Below the pieces are notes generated by a model, which was not told where the DNA came from, did no database searches, and saw nothing but the letters and a program-made list of their open reading frames with translations. Positions 48,487 through 56,364 of a stretch of 64,000 nucleotides of DNA are shown one piece after another. Where the stretch lies: the NCBI RefSeq assembly GCF_006715225.1, contig NZ_VFMU01000001.1, forward strand, positions 3,410,001 to 3,474,000. The letters run 5' to 3'. Each line of letters begins with the position of its first letter. Position 1 is the stretch's first letter. A program made the position numbers and the translations under genes. The DNA is from Arthrobacter sp. SLBN-112 (GTDB lineage Bacteria; Actinomycetota; Actinomycetes; Actinomycetales; Micrococcaceae).

Positions 48487-50361
48487 TTACGGCGTTGGCA
48501 ACTGGTAGATGCGCGCGTCGGCATTGCTGAAGACGAGTTCCACGCCGTCCTGCGCCTTCAGCCAGTCTTCGAGTTCCGCATAGTTGCGTTGCGTGCTCTG
48601 GCCTTGGAGCTCAAGGCTTGCCTCTGTTGACCGCATGAGCAGCACGTAGGCACCTGCAGGGTTGTGCCGGGCGTAGTTGTAGAAGATCGGGCCGCAGGTC
48701 GCCGCGGACAGGTCCCGCCGGCACAACTCGTCCATGGTGCGGTACCGGTGTTCCAGGTAAGCGTCGCTTCGCCACGGTGTGGGGTGGGCAGCGGAAATGA
48801 TCGCCGCCCCGTGGGGTGCGAGCCGCTCGACTTCGGCGACGGCGGCCGTCTCACTGTCGGTGAAGATGTCGAACTTTGTGTTCCCGAACCTGCTGGTCTC
48901 GATCAGCACTGACAGCAGCAGGAAAGTGGGAATGAGGCCCATCACGGCCAGGAACGGAAGGCGTGTACCGCCGTCCCTTGGCAGCAGGACAGAGGAGGCC
49001 TGCAGGGCGATGAAGGGCAGCGCAAACAGCGAGACGCGGATGAGCATTTCGCCGCCGTATGACTGCATCGGGAAGAGCAACAGCGGGGTGACGGCAAGGA
49101 GGACCACCCTGATGTCGAGACGCTTCCTGTGCCAGTCGCGTACCGCCCCTGCCGCAGCAAGGGCCCACAGGACGAGGGTCAGGAGCATCCGGACCTGCAC
49201 CACGAGCGAGTGGCCGGGGGTCCCGGTCACTCGGTCGACGACGTTCGCCGCAATCGCGCCTTGGAACCCTGCATCCTCCAGGGGCGGATGTCCGACGAGA
49301 TAGGCACTGGCGGGGTAAACCAGCCAGAGCGCAAGCACCACAGCGGTGATCAGGGGCAGCCGGCTGGTCCAGACACGCCCGCTGAGGCTGAGGGCGGTCA
49401 TTGCAATGAGCATCATGAAGGGCGTCAGCTGGTGGCTTGCACAGATCACCGGGACAAGCAGGAGGGCGACGACGAATGCGCCCACCCGGTGCTGCGGTCG
49501 GTGCTCCCAGGGCGACTTCCCTCGCCACCAAGCCGCCAGTTCAGCGGGCCGGAAGCCGCGGAACGTGCCGGGGTGCGCAGCCAGCGGGCCGACGAGCAGG
49601 GCGATCACAACGAGGTACAGGAAGAAGGCGAAGGCCTGGGGAGAGAGGTAGTCCTGGTCCTGCCAGTTACCGAGGCAGAAAAGCCAGAGCACAAGCCACA
49701 GCCGCCGCGGATCAGCGGTCAGCGACCGGGTAAGGACCCCCAGGGCGGCGAGCCACAACCCTACGTCAAACACCGGAGCCCACAGCGCTATGCTCACCGG
49801 TTCGAGCCCTGTTGCCTTGATGACCGTGGCCAGGAGGGCAAAGAAGCCAGGCCAGTTGAAGTACGCGTCAATGTCCGGATCCACCGCTTTTGTGCTCGAT
49901 AGCGCGTCGGCGATCCCAAGGTGCCGGAAGGCTACTTCGCCCCGGGGTATATCGGTGACAAATGCTGCGGTCCCAAAGAGCTCCACCACAAGCACCGCGA
50001 GGAGCCACAGCATGACCGGGCGGCCGGCCGGTCCGCGGGCATCCCCCCGCAATGCCAGGACGAAGGTGATGTTAAGAAGTGCGAGCCCCACCCAGTACGG
50101 GTAGGGCAGTACGGCGACGAGGCCAAGATCGCTGTTGACGGGCACGCCCACGGTGGAAGCCGCCCCCGCAGCAAGCACCAACGACACGGCCCCTGCCAGC
50201 GCCAATCCCAGGTCGCGGGGCCTCACGCCTCCGTTGCGGCTGGTGGCATGAACCGCGGCGACTGTTGCGTCTTCTGCCTGGGGCACCGGAGCGCGGCCGC
50301 CATCCTGGGCAGCCCGGCTTCCCCGTAGCCTGGCGAAAGCACTACCGGCAGAGCGCGGCAT
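48487..50361 (-). CDS. Polytopic membrane protein, unknown (GT-C glycosyltransferase-like layout)
   Basis: 624 aa with roughly a dozen hydrophobic segments. An N-terminal cytoplasmic tail of about 50 residues precedes them, and a soluble C-terminal domain of about 140 residues follows the last helix (TETAAVAEVERLAPHGAAIISAAHPTPW onward). Loop acids (VDPDIDAYFNWPGF, NWQDQDYLSPQAF) between early helices resemble the extracytoplasmic acidic motifs of GT-C glycosyltransferases, but no named family is certain. It stands alone, with a 367-bp gene-free stretch upstream. Confidence 0.6.
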   Translation of the reverse strand: MPRSAGSAFARLRGSRAAQDGGRAPVPQAEDATVAAVHATSRNGGVRPRDLGLALAGAVSLVLAAGAASTVGVPVNSDLGLVAVLPYPYWVGLALLNITFVLALRGDARGPAGRPVMLWLLAVLVVELFGTAAFVTDIPRGEVAFRHLGIADALSSTKAVDPDIDAYFNWPGFFALLATVIKATGLEPVSIALWAPVFDVGLWLAALGVLTRSLTADPRRLWLVLWLFCLGNWQDQDYLSPQAFAFFLYLVVIALLVGPLAAHPGTFRGFRPAELAAWWRGKSPWEHRPQHRVGAFVVALLLVPVICASHQLTPFMMLIAMTALSLSGRVWTSRLPLITAVVLALWLVYPASAYLVGHPPLEDAGFQGAIAANVVDRVTGTPGHSLVVQVRMLLTLVLWALAAAGAVRDWHRKRLDIRVVLLAVTPLLLFPMQSYGGEMLIRVSLFALPFIALQASSVLLPRDGGTRLPFLAVMGLIPTFLLLSVLIETSRFGNTKFDIFTDSETAAVAEVERLAPHGAAIISAAHPTPWRSDAYLEHRYRTMDELCRRDLSAATCGPIFYNYARHNPAGAYVLLMRSTEASLELQGQSTQRNYAELEDWLKAQDGVELVFSNADARIYQLPTP

Positions 50362-50728
50362 CGTGGTCCTCAGGCTGTTTGCTTAGCGGGGCTCCTGGTC
50401 TTGAAGTTGCATTCGGTGACAGGGGCGGAAAAGACAACAGGCTCACCCACCTTGCTTCGTTGCACGGATTTATGTTCAGCCAAAGGGTTATGGCGCCAAA
50501 AGTGCGAAACGTCAGAGCTGCTGCGGTGCTGGACGGTCACCTGGCCGGCAATTCAGCGGCCTCGACTTCGCCGTAGCTTGGAGCATACGGGCTGATCAGG
50601 CGGCGGGCACCAGTAGTAGGTACCTAATTTCGCGCCGGCTGTACCTAGAATTTACCGCCGCACGTAGGGGGGAAGACGGCCTCTGCCCGCAATCCAGCTT
50701 TCACGGAGGGGCCAAGGCAAGGGCAGGC
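50362..50728. other. 367-bp gene-free region with paired GTACCTA sites
   Basis: No ORF is supported here. The part around 50437-50560 is visibly less G+C-rich than its surroundings. At 50617-50626 there is a perfect palindrome TAGGTACCTA, and GTACCTA recurs at 50641-50647, 21 bp from the first copy, each followed by an ATTT tract. These could be regulator sites or promoter parts for the membrane-protein gene that starts at 50361. Confidence 0.4.
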
Positions 50729-51244
50729 CTACCAGGATTCGTCGGTATCCAGCCTCGACAGCAGGTCCGGCCAGGAGGCCGCGAAGCCGGGGTGCAGCTC
50801 CAGGGAGTCCACCTCGGCCACCGGGATCCACAGCAGGGCGATGCTCTCAGGGTCGCTGATGACGGGTTCGAAGGATTCCCGCACCCGGACTACCACTGTG
50901 GTGTAGGACCAGTAACCGTGGTCCAGCACCGAGGTGAACAGCACTTCGACGCTTTCGGACGGGACGGCAGCCTCCTCGTAGGCTTCGCGGAGGGCGCCGT
51001 CCACCGGTTCCTCGCCCTCGTGCAGCGCCCCGCCGGGCAGGCCCCAGGTTCCACCGTTGTGGCTCCAGACGGCACGGTGCTGCAGCAGCACGCCTTTTGC
51101 GGGGTCGTAGGCCAGGACGCCGGCTGCGCCAAACCTGCCCCAGTACCGGCCGCGCTCCCCTTCCACCCAGGCGTCGCCCGGGTCGCGGGGACCGGTGCGG
51201 GGCGGCGGAGTGGAGGACGTGCTGGCGGACGGGAAGAAATCCAT
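50729..51244 (-). CDS. NUDIX hydrolase
   Basis: 171 aa. The Nudix box G-x5-E-x7-RE-x2-EE is complete in GALHEGEEPVDGALREAYEE (about 85-104). Such enzymes cleave nucleoside diphosphates linked to another moiety; specificity is unknown. The ATG at 51244 begins the conserved part. The longer frame upstream consists of repeats (FTCPCFTC) translated from a short tandem DNA repeat and is not protein-coding. Confidence 0.87.
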   Translation of the reverse strand: MDFFPSASTSSTPPPRTGPRDPGDAWVEGERGRYWGRFGAAGVLAYDPAKGVLLQHRAVWSHNGGTWGLPGGALHEGEEPVDGALREAYEEAAVPSESVEVLFTSVLDHGYWSYTTVVVRVRESFEPVISDPESIALLWIPVAEVDSLELHPGFAASWPDLLSRLDTDESW

Positions 51245-51255
51245 TGCTCCAGTCT

Positions 51256-51319
51256 GACAGGTGAAGCAAGGACAGGTGAAGAGAAGCACCGGCAGGTTAA
51301 GCGTGAAGCACCGGCAGGT
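51256..51319. repeat. Degenerate short tandem repeat upstream of the NUDIX gene
   Basis: GACAGGTGAAG occurs at 51256 and 51271, and GAAGCACCGGCAGGT at 51283 and again at 51305. Together these make four imperfect units of 15-22 bp containing CAGGT. They fill most of the gap between the NUDIX start and the DUF1918 stop. Confidence 0.6.
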
Positions 51320-51332
51320 GTACTCCGGACCG

Positions 51333-51524
51333 TCAGGTCTCGTGCCCGTGGTCGACGGCGAAATCGCCGCCGGGGTACATAACCGTTTCGTGCCCGTCGT
51401 CGAAGCGGACAACGTAGGGTGGGCTGCCGCCCTCGCCACGGACTTCCAGGATCACCCCGTGCCGGTCCGAGGACCCGACGGTCCTTCCATGCACCACAAT
51501 GCGGTCACCTTGGGCTGCCTCCAT
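51333..51524 (-). CDS. DUF1918 domain-containing small protein
   Basis: 63 aa, a small SH3-like beta barrel by family: GDRIVVHGRTVGSSDRHGVILEVRGEGGSPPYVVRFDDGHETVMYPG. DUF1918 is an actinobacterial family of unknown role, often near stress genes. The ATG at 51524 has an excellent ribosome site (GGAGGTGA, 5 bp upstream), which excludes the TTG at 51539. Divergent from the phosphoesterase gene by 73 bp. Confidence 0.85.
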   Translation of the reverse strand: MEAAQGDRIVVHGRTVGSSDRHGVILEVRGEGGSPPYVVRFDDGHETVMYPGGDFAVDHGHET

Positions 51525-51597
51525 GGCAATCACCTCCAAGCCCCCAGATTACGACTCATGATCGCACGCGAACAGGGCCCCATGGCAGGATTCCGGT

Positions 51598-52104
51598 ATG
51601 GCGTTGAACCTGGTCCTGATTGCCGACACCCATGTCCCCAAACGAGCCCGGAACCTGCCCGGGCAGGTGTGGGACGCCGTCGAAAATGCCGACGTGGTGT
51701 TCCATGCAGGCGACTGGGTGGAGGCGGCGCTGCTGGACGAGTTCGAACGCCGCAGCAATCGGTTCCTGGGCGTTTATGGCAACAATGACGGCCCGGAACT
51801 GCGCCGCCGCCTGCCCGAAACCGCCACCGCCACCCTCGGCGGTGTCCGCTTTGCGATGGTCCACGAGACGGGGCCGGCCAAGGGGCGCGAACTGCGGTGC
51901 GAGGCGCTCTACCCGGATGCCGATGTTTTGGTCTTCGGCCACAGCCATATTCCCTGGGACACGGTGTCGCCGAACGGGCTGCGGCTGCTGAACCCGGGCT
52001 CACCCACGGACCGCCGCCGCCAGCCTGCGTGCACCTTCATGGAGGCCACGGTTGACGCGGGGCAGTTGGCGGAGGTCCGCCTGGTGGAAGTCCAGCGCGG
52101 CTGA
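51598..52104 (+). CDS. Metallophosphoesterase (YfcE/MJ0936-type)
   Basis: 168 aa. Calcineurin-like motifs: LIADTHVPKRARN (Asp/His), FHAGDWVEAALLDEF (GDxxE), VYGNNDGPELRRRL (GNxD), VHETGPAKG and VFGHSHIPW (GHxH). At this size it is a YfcE-like phosphodiesterase, probably acting on small phosphodiesters. ATG at 51598; the recognisable domain starts almost at once. Confidence 0.9.
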   Translation: MALNLVLIADTHVPKRARNLPGQVWDAVENADVVFHAGDWVEAALLDEFERRSNRFLGVYGNNDGPELRRRLPETATATLGGVRFAMVHETGPAKGRELRCEALYPDADVLVFGHSHIPWDTVSPNGLRLLNPGSPTDRRRQPACTFMEATVDAGQLAEVRLVEVQRG

Positions 52105-52154
52105 CCCGCCCGGGCCGCTTGGCAGGAAACAGAGTCTTGCCTAGGCTAGGAACC

Positions 52155-52168
52155 GTAAGCATGCTTAG
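52155..52168. promoter_or_regulatory. GTAAGCATGCTTAG motif upstream of the stress-type SDR
   Basis: Contains the 12-bp palindrome TAAGCATGCTTA, 90 bp before the SDR start. GTAAGCATACT occurs again at 60744, 36 bp before a DUF5709 gene, with an AGGAAC/GAGGAAC sequence close to both. It may be a shared regulator or alternative-sigma element. Inference only. Confidence 0.4.
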
Positions 52169-52258
52169 CTTTTTGTTCCTCAACAAGGCGCAACCGCAGG
52201 CTGCTTCAGTATCCGGGGCGACGAACCAGCCCGTGTCCGCACGAACAGGAGGACCACC

Positions 52259-53152
52259 ATGACTGACCAGTACACCTTCCGTAATCCCGTGACTGCCTAC
52301 GAAAAAATCTCCCCGCCCAAGCAGCACCAGCCCGAGCCGGGCCTTGATGCGGAACTGGAGCCCAAGGCCGATCTCGGCGAGGAAACCTACCGCGGAACCG
52401 GCCGGCTGGAAGGCCGCCGCGCCATCGTGACCGGCGCGGACTCCGGCATCGGGGCTGCAACGGCGATCGCCTTTGCGCGGGAGGGCGCCGACGTCGTCCT
52501 TTCCTACCTGCCGCAGGAAGAGGAGGATGCCTCCCGGATCGCCGGGATCATCGAAGCGGCCGGCCGCAAGGCCGTCAAGGTGCCGGGTGACCTCAAGGAC
52601 TCCGCTGCCTGCCGCGACCTGGTGGATACTGCGCTGGCCGTCCTGGGGGGACTGGACATCCTGGTGAACAACGCCGGGAAGCAGGTGGCCCAGGAGGATC
52701 TGGAGGACATTACCGACGAGCAGTTCGACCACACGCTGAAGACCAACGTCTACGCGATGTTCTGGGTGACCAAGGCCGCCGTGCCGCACATGCCCGCAGG
52801 CTCCACGATCATCAACACCACGTCCATCCAGGCCTACAACCCGTCCCCCACGCTGGTGGACTACGCCACCACCAAGGCGAGCATCAACAACTTCACCAAG
52901 GGACTGGCCCAGCAGCTGGCACCCAAGGGAATCAGGGTGAACGCCGTGGCTCCCGGTCCCATCTGGACGCCCCTGCAGGTCAGCAGCGGCCAGCCCAAGG
53001 AGCAGCTGCCGGAGTTCGGCCAGTCCACGCCGCTGGGCCGTGCCGGCCAGCCTGCCGAGCTGGCCCCCGCCTACGTCTTCCTGGCGTCCCCGGAGTCCAG
53101 CTACGTGGTGGGCGAGACGCTGAACGTCAACGGTGGCAGCCCCACGCCCTGA
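52259..53152 (+). CDS. SDR family oxidoreductase (general-stress-protein-39-like)
   Basis: 297 aa with an N-terminal extension of about 50 residues (FRNPVTAYEKISPPKQHQPEPG), as in the YdaD/YhdF/GSP39 group. The Rossmann motif is VTGADSGIGAATAIAFA, followed by DILVNNAGKQ (NNAG), Ser in NTTSIQAYNPSPTLVDYATTKAS and catalytic Y-x3-K (YATTK). NAD(P)-dependent; substrate unknown. ATG at 52259 follows AGGAGG. Relatives are induced by osmotic or general stress. Confidence 0.9.
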   Translation: MTDQYTFRNPVTAYEKISPPKQHQPEPGLDAELEPKADLGEETYRGTGRLEGRRAIVTGADSGIGAATAIAFAREGADVVLSYLPQEEEDASRIAGIIEAAGRKAVKVPGDLKDSAACRDLVDTALAVLGGLDILVNNAGKQVAQEDLEDITDEQFDHTLKTNVYAMFWVTKAAVPHMPAGSTIINTTSIQAYNPSPTLVDYATTKASINNFTKGLAQQLAPKGIRVNAVAPGPIWTPLQVSSGQPKEQLPEFGQSTPLGRAGQPAELAPAYVFLASPESSYVVGETLNVNGGSPTP

Positions 53153-53179
53153 CAACTCCCCCGGCGGCTCCGGGCACGG

Positions 53180-53626
53180 TCAGTCGGCCGCGTCCCGGTC
53201 CGCCAGGAGATCGTCGGTGGCGGGGTCGGGCTCGCCGTTGAAGAACTGGGCCAGGACCGTCTTGAACACTGTTTCTCCGGGTGCCGCCCGGAGAAACAGT
53301 GTCATGGAGGAGCGGAGCTTCTTCGCGTCGATGCCGCCGAAAATGTCCTCGGCCGATTGGTCGGCGTGGTTTGCCAGGACTACCGCGCACTCCAGCAGCC
53401 GGGGCCCCAGCACCTCGTGGTCCAGGTAGGCCCGGGCTTCAGCGAGTGACGAAATGGCGTATTTGCGCGACATGGCACTCTGCCCCAGCCCGGCAATCTG
53501 AGGGAAGACGAACCACATCCAGTGCCCGGACTTCCTGCCGACCTGCAGCTCCCCCAACGCCTGCTCATAAGCTCCGCCAGAGTTCTGGGCGGCAACAAAG
53601 CGCTCAAGGTCAAACGTCTCATTCAT
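53180..53626 (-). CDS. DUF1810 domain-containing protein
   Basis: 148 aa. Family pattern: FDLERFVAAQNSGGAYEQALGELQVGRKSGHWMWFVFPQIAGLGQSAMSRKYAI, then EARAYLDHEVLGPRLLEC. DUF1810 is a helical family found in bacteria and fungi; its function is unknown. An exceptional feature is a perfect 16-bp inverted repeat inside the coding sequence (53266-53302). It converges on the SDR gene and follows the AlkD-like gene. Confidence 0.88.
   Translation of the reverse strand: MNETFDLERFVAAQNSGGAYEQALGELQVGRKSGHWMWFVFPQIAGLGQSAMSRKYAISSLAEARAYLDHEVLGPRLLECAVVLANHADQSAEDIFGGIDAKKLRSSMTLFLRAAPGETVFKTVLAQFFNGEPDPATDDLLADRDAAD
53266..53302. repeat. Perfect 16-bp inverted repeat inside the DUF1810 gene
   Basis: ACACTGTTTCTCCGGG (53266-53281) and its exact complement (53287-53302) around a 5-nt TGCCG loop. 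The coding strand would form a very stable mRNA hairpin within the codons for TLFLRAAPGETVF. A coding constraint would not produce this by itself. Confidence 0.85.
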
Positions 53627-53661
53627 GTGGTTCTCCTTGTTTGGCCTGCTCAGGGTTCAAT

Positions 53662-54192
53662 TTACGGGGTCAATTCGTTCGAAAGCGCACCGGCCGCCGC
53701 CCGCAGTTCCGGGTCCGGGTCCTCCCGCCACCGTGCCAGTACAACGCCGGCCCGCTGCCGTTCACGCTCCCCCAGGCCTGCCAGGAGCGGCACCAGGACA
53801 TCGGAGAGCAGAGGCTCCGTGAGGTCCGCCGCCTGGGCTGACCGAAGGAATCCTTCCAGTCGCGTGAGGTCCGAATGCCGGAGCAGCCCCACCTTTGACT
53901 GCAGCAGCACGACGGCGGCAAGGCGCCGTTCGAAAACCGGGCGGGATCCGGGCCTTGGCTGCCCCCACAGGGCAGAGGCGAGCATCACAGTGCCGTCGTG
54001 GTCCAGGTCCTTGAACTTGCGGAGGGCGTCGCGGACCGTGCCGCGGACTGCCCCTATGGAGGAACCGTACGAGGCCAGGACGCCGCCCAGCCGGTTTCCG
54101 ACATCGTCTGCCCGGTACCAGGCGCCCTCGTTCTGCAGGGTCCGGTCCACGAACTCCGCCGCAGCGGACACAACGTCCGGGGCGCCCGTCAC
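53662..54192 (-). CDS. DNA alkylation repair (AlkD-like HEAT-repeat) protein, probable
   Basis: About 176 aa, all-helical. Its second half fits the AlkC/AlkD HEAT-repeat layout: LASALWGQPRPGSRPVFERRLAAVVLLQSKVGLLRHSDLTRLEGFLRSAQAADLTEPL. It is shorter than typical AlkD, so it may lack outer repeats. The start is taken as GTG at 54192, which overlaps the stop of the DksA-type gene as GTGA; an ATG at 54237 gives 15 more residues but lies inside that gene. Function is inferred from fold pattern only. Confidence 0.6.
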   Translation of the reverse strand: MTGAPDVVSAAAEFVDRTLQNEGAWYRADDVGNRLGGVLASYGSSIGAVRGTVRDALRKFKDLDHDGTVMLASALWGQPRPGSRPVFERRLAAVVLLQSKVGLLRHSDLTRLEGFLRSAQAADLTEPLLSDVLVPLLAGLGERERQRAGVVLARWREDPDPELRAAAGALSNELTP

Positions 54193-54548
54193 CGTCCGCG
54201 CCCCTGGGAGGCGTGCCGGATGCAAAACGGGGTCCATGGGCGTGCTTCCAGCCTGCCTTCGGCGATGGCTTCCCCGCAGACGGCGCAGGTTCCATAAGTT
54301 CCCCCGGCAAGCCTTGCCAGGGCCGCTTCGATCTGGTCCAGGCCGGCCGAGCTTTGCTTCAAGAGCGCCGATGCCTGCGAAAGTTCGAAGGCGATCGTGG
54401 CGCCCTCCGGATCATGTTCGTCGTCCACGTTGGAATCCTGGCGGGCCGAATTCGCCGCGGCGATGTCCGCGCGCAGCGCCGGCAGCAGCGCCACCCGCCG
54501 CGCCCGCTCCTCTTCGAGCAGCACACGGAACCGTTCGAAATCTGGCAT
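54189..54548 (-). CDS. TraR/DksA C4-type zinc finger protein
   Basis: 119 aa: a long N-terminal coiled coil (FERFRVLLEEERARRVALLPALRADI and FELSQASALLKQSSAGLDQIEAALARL) and a C-terminal zinc finger CAVCGEAIAEGRLEARPWTPFCIRH. The fourth ligand position is His-like (CIRH), so the site is C3H rather than C4. DksA-type proteins insert into the RNA polymerase secondary channel; the Asp residues of the DksA tip are not clear here. Its stop overlaps the AlkD-like start. Confidence 0.85.
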   Translation of the reverse strand: MPDFERFRVLLEEERARRVALLPALRADIAAANSARQDSNVDDEHDPEGATIAFELSQASALLKQSSAGLDQIEAALARLAGGTYGTCAVCGEAIAEGRLEARPWTPFCIRHASQGRGR

Positions 54549-54569
54549 GGGGAAAGCCTAGCGCGTCAG

Positions 54570-55931
54570 TCAGTACCAGTTCAGGGACACGGAATGGTTC
54601 CACGCACCGCAGGGCGAACCGTAGCGGTCACGGATATAGCCCAGGCCCCAATCGACCTGCGTCCGGTAGCTGGTCAGCCAGTCGCTGCCGGCGCTGGCAT
54701 ACTTGCCCGGCGGCAGCGCCTGCGCAATCCCGTAGGCCCCGGACCAGGCGTTGGTGGCGGTGGTCAGCCAGTTGGATTCCTTGGTCCACAGCTGGGCCAG
54801 GCACAGAAACTGGTCCTGGCCCCAGCCGAAGGCAGCAAGGCGTCCGGACGCGTAGCTTTTTGCCCCGGCCGGATCGTTGACAGCTCCACCGGGAACGGAA
54901 GGAACGACGACGGCGGGCGGGCTTGGCAGGGCCGGCGCCGGTGGCGGCGCAACCGGAACGGCAGGAGCTGGATTGTTGGCAGGCGCGGCCGGTGCCGAAT
55001 TGGCCGGTGCCGGATTCGCCGGGACGGGATTAGCCCCAGCAGCTGGGGCGGCGGGTGCGGGCTGCTTGGGCTGCTGGGCGGCAGCCGCTGCGGCCTTGGC
55101 GGCAGCTTCGGCCTGGCGGCGGGCCTGCTCCTCCGCGGCGGCGCGCTTTGCCGCCTGGGCCGCCTCGTAGGCCGCCAGCGCCGCCTGGCCCTGGCGATAC
55201 TCCCCCTCAAGGGCCGCCGTCGTACCCTTCAGGGCGGCAAGCTGGGCAGTCAACTCGCCGCTGTGCTGCTGTTCCTCGGTGACCTGCCGTGCCAATGCGT
55301 CCCGGGCTGAACTGGCGGCCTCGGATTTAACCTTCGCCTCCCCGGCCAGGCGTTCCCGCTCGCTCCTGGCAACCTGTTCCTGTTCCCTGAGCACAGCGGC
55401 CACCTTTCCTGCCGCTGCCGCCTTATTCACCAACGCAGCAGTCTTATCCCCTACAATCTTGACCACGTTGAGCCCCTGGGTGCTGTTGGTCCCCAGCGCG
55501 TCGAGCGCCACGAAGAATCCGGTGTTGGTCCCGCCGGTCTTGTACGACTGGACGGCCAGGGCACCGATGTCCTTCCGGTAGCGGGCCAGCTGGTCGTCTG
55601 CACGGGCCGCCTGCGCGGACAGGGTCCCCAACCGGGATGTTGCCAATTGGAGCTCCGCATCCGCTTCGGCGTAATCGGCGGCAGACCGGACCGCCGCATC
55701 CCCGGCCGCCTCCGACTGCGCCTGAAGATCGTCCAGGAGCCCGTTGATGGCGGTGATCTCCGCGGCCTTTGCCGCTTCAGACGACTGTGCCTGCTGCACC
55801 TCGCTCCACGAGGGATATCCGCCGGGCGGCGGCTCCTCCGCTGTGGCCGGCAACATGGTGGCGCCGGCCAGGGCGATCGCCATGGAGCCTGCGAACAGCG
55901 GGAAGAACCGATTGGTAACGAACAGGGGCAT
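54570..55931 (-). CDS. Exported coiled-coil protein with C-terminal lytic transglycosylase-like domain
   Basis: 453 aa. An N-terminal signal peptide (FFPLFAGSMAIALAGATMLPATA) is followed by a coiled coil of about 230 residues (EVQQAQSSEAAKAAEITAINGLLDDLQ onward), then an Ala/Pro-rich linker. The C-terminal domain is transglycosylase-like: QFLCLAQLWTKESNWLTTATN carries the catalytic Glu (KESNW), then SGAYGIAQALP and WGLGYIRDRYGSPCGAWNH. It resembles cell-wall hydrolases of the RipA/PcsB plus SLT design. It is divergent from the riboswitch-controlled LysM-NlpC gene. Confidence 0.85.
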   Translation of the reverse strand: MPLFVTNRFFPLFAGSMAIALAGATMLPATAEEPPPGGYPSWSEVQQAQSSEAAKAAEITAINGLLDDLQAQSEAAGDAAVRSAADYAEADAELQLATSRLGTLSAQAARADDQLARYRKDIGALAVQSYKTGGTNTGFFVALDALGTNSTQGLNVVKIVGDKTAALVNKAAAAGKVAAVLREQEQVARSERERLAGEAKVKSEAASSARDALARQVTEEQQHSGELTAQLAALKGTTAALEGEYRQGQAALAAYEAAQAAKRAAAEEQARRQAEAAAKAAAAAAQQPKQPAPAAPAAGANPVPANPAPANSAPAAPANNPAPAVPVAPPPAPALPSPPAVVVPSVPGGAVNDPAGAKSYASGRLAAFGWGQDQFLCLAQLWTKESNWLTTATNAWSGAYGIAQALPPGKYASAGSDWLTSYRTQVDWGLGYIRDRYGSPCGAWNHSVSLNWY

Positions 55932-56184
55932 AGTCCCGAAGCCTAGCGCCGGGGACCATGGCGAAGCAGGCGTCCGTGGCCAGATTGTTACCGTTCGGCG
56001 CCCGTTTCGGGGTTCTCGTCATCTCCCCACGTCAGCCCCGGGATCCGATGTACATCAAGACGTTTGCCGAATTGAGAGAAAAACCTCGTATGTTATGCAA
56101 ATGTGACAATCACGCTGAGCGCGGGTTATGGTCTTTGGGTGTCCCTCTCAGACGGGACATTCCCATCAGTATGCCGAGCCCTGC

Positions 56185-56350
56185 CGCTGATCATGGGATT
56201 CAACCGTTTTCCAGATGGCAGGGACGGGGGAACCACGTTTCCACGGCCATTTGTGGCCTTGGGGTTAAGTCGATAGCGCTCCGCCCGCGGAGCCCGCTAC
56301 CGGCCGGGCATCTCCAGCCCGAACCCGACAGCTCACCCCGCAGGCATGGG
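56185..56350 (+). promoter_or_regulatory. Cyclic di-AMP riboswitch (ydaO-yuaA leader)
   Basis: The gene-free 433 bp before the LysM-NlpC gene hold the conserved ydaO blocks in order: GGCAGGGACGGGGGAACCACG (about 56217-56237), GGGGTTAAGTCGATAGCGCT (56261-56280) and the diagnostic GCCCGAACCCGACAGCTCAC (56317-56336). Variable stems lie between them. This aptamer senses c-di-AMP and in actinobacteria typically precedes cell-wall hydrolase genes, usually switching expression off when c-di-AMP is high. Boundaries are approximate. A possible promoter (TTGCCG at 56064, 19-bp spacer, TATGTT at 56089) is weak. Confidence 0.88.
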
Positions 56351-56364
56351 AGAGGCGATCAACC

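Noticed and set aside
50401..50595. Short ORFs in the gap upstream of the membrane protein
   Set aside because: No ribosome site, no codon bias typical of the neighbours and no recognisable sequence.
52146..52176. SigR/SigH-type promoter (GGAAC...GTT) before the SDR
   Set aside because: The spacing between GGAAC and GTT is 21 bases, longer than the usual 18-19, so I did not call it.
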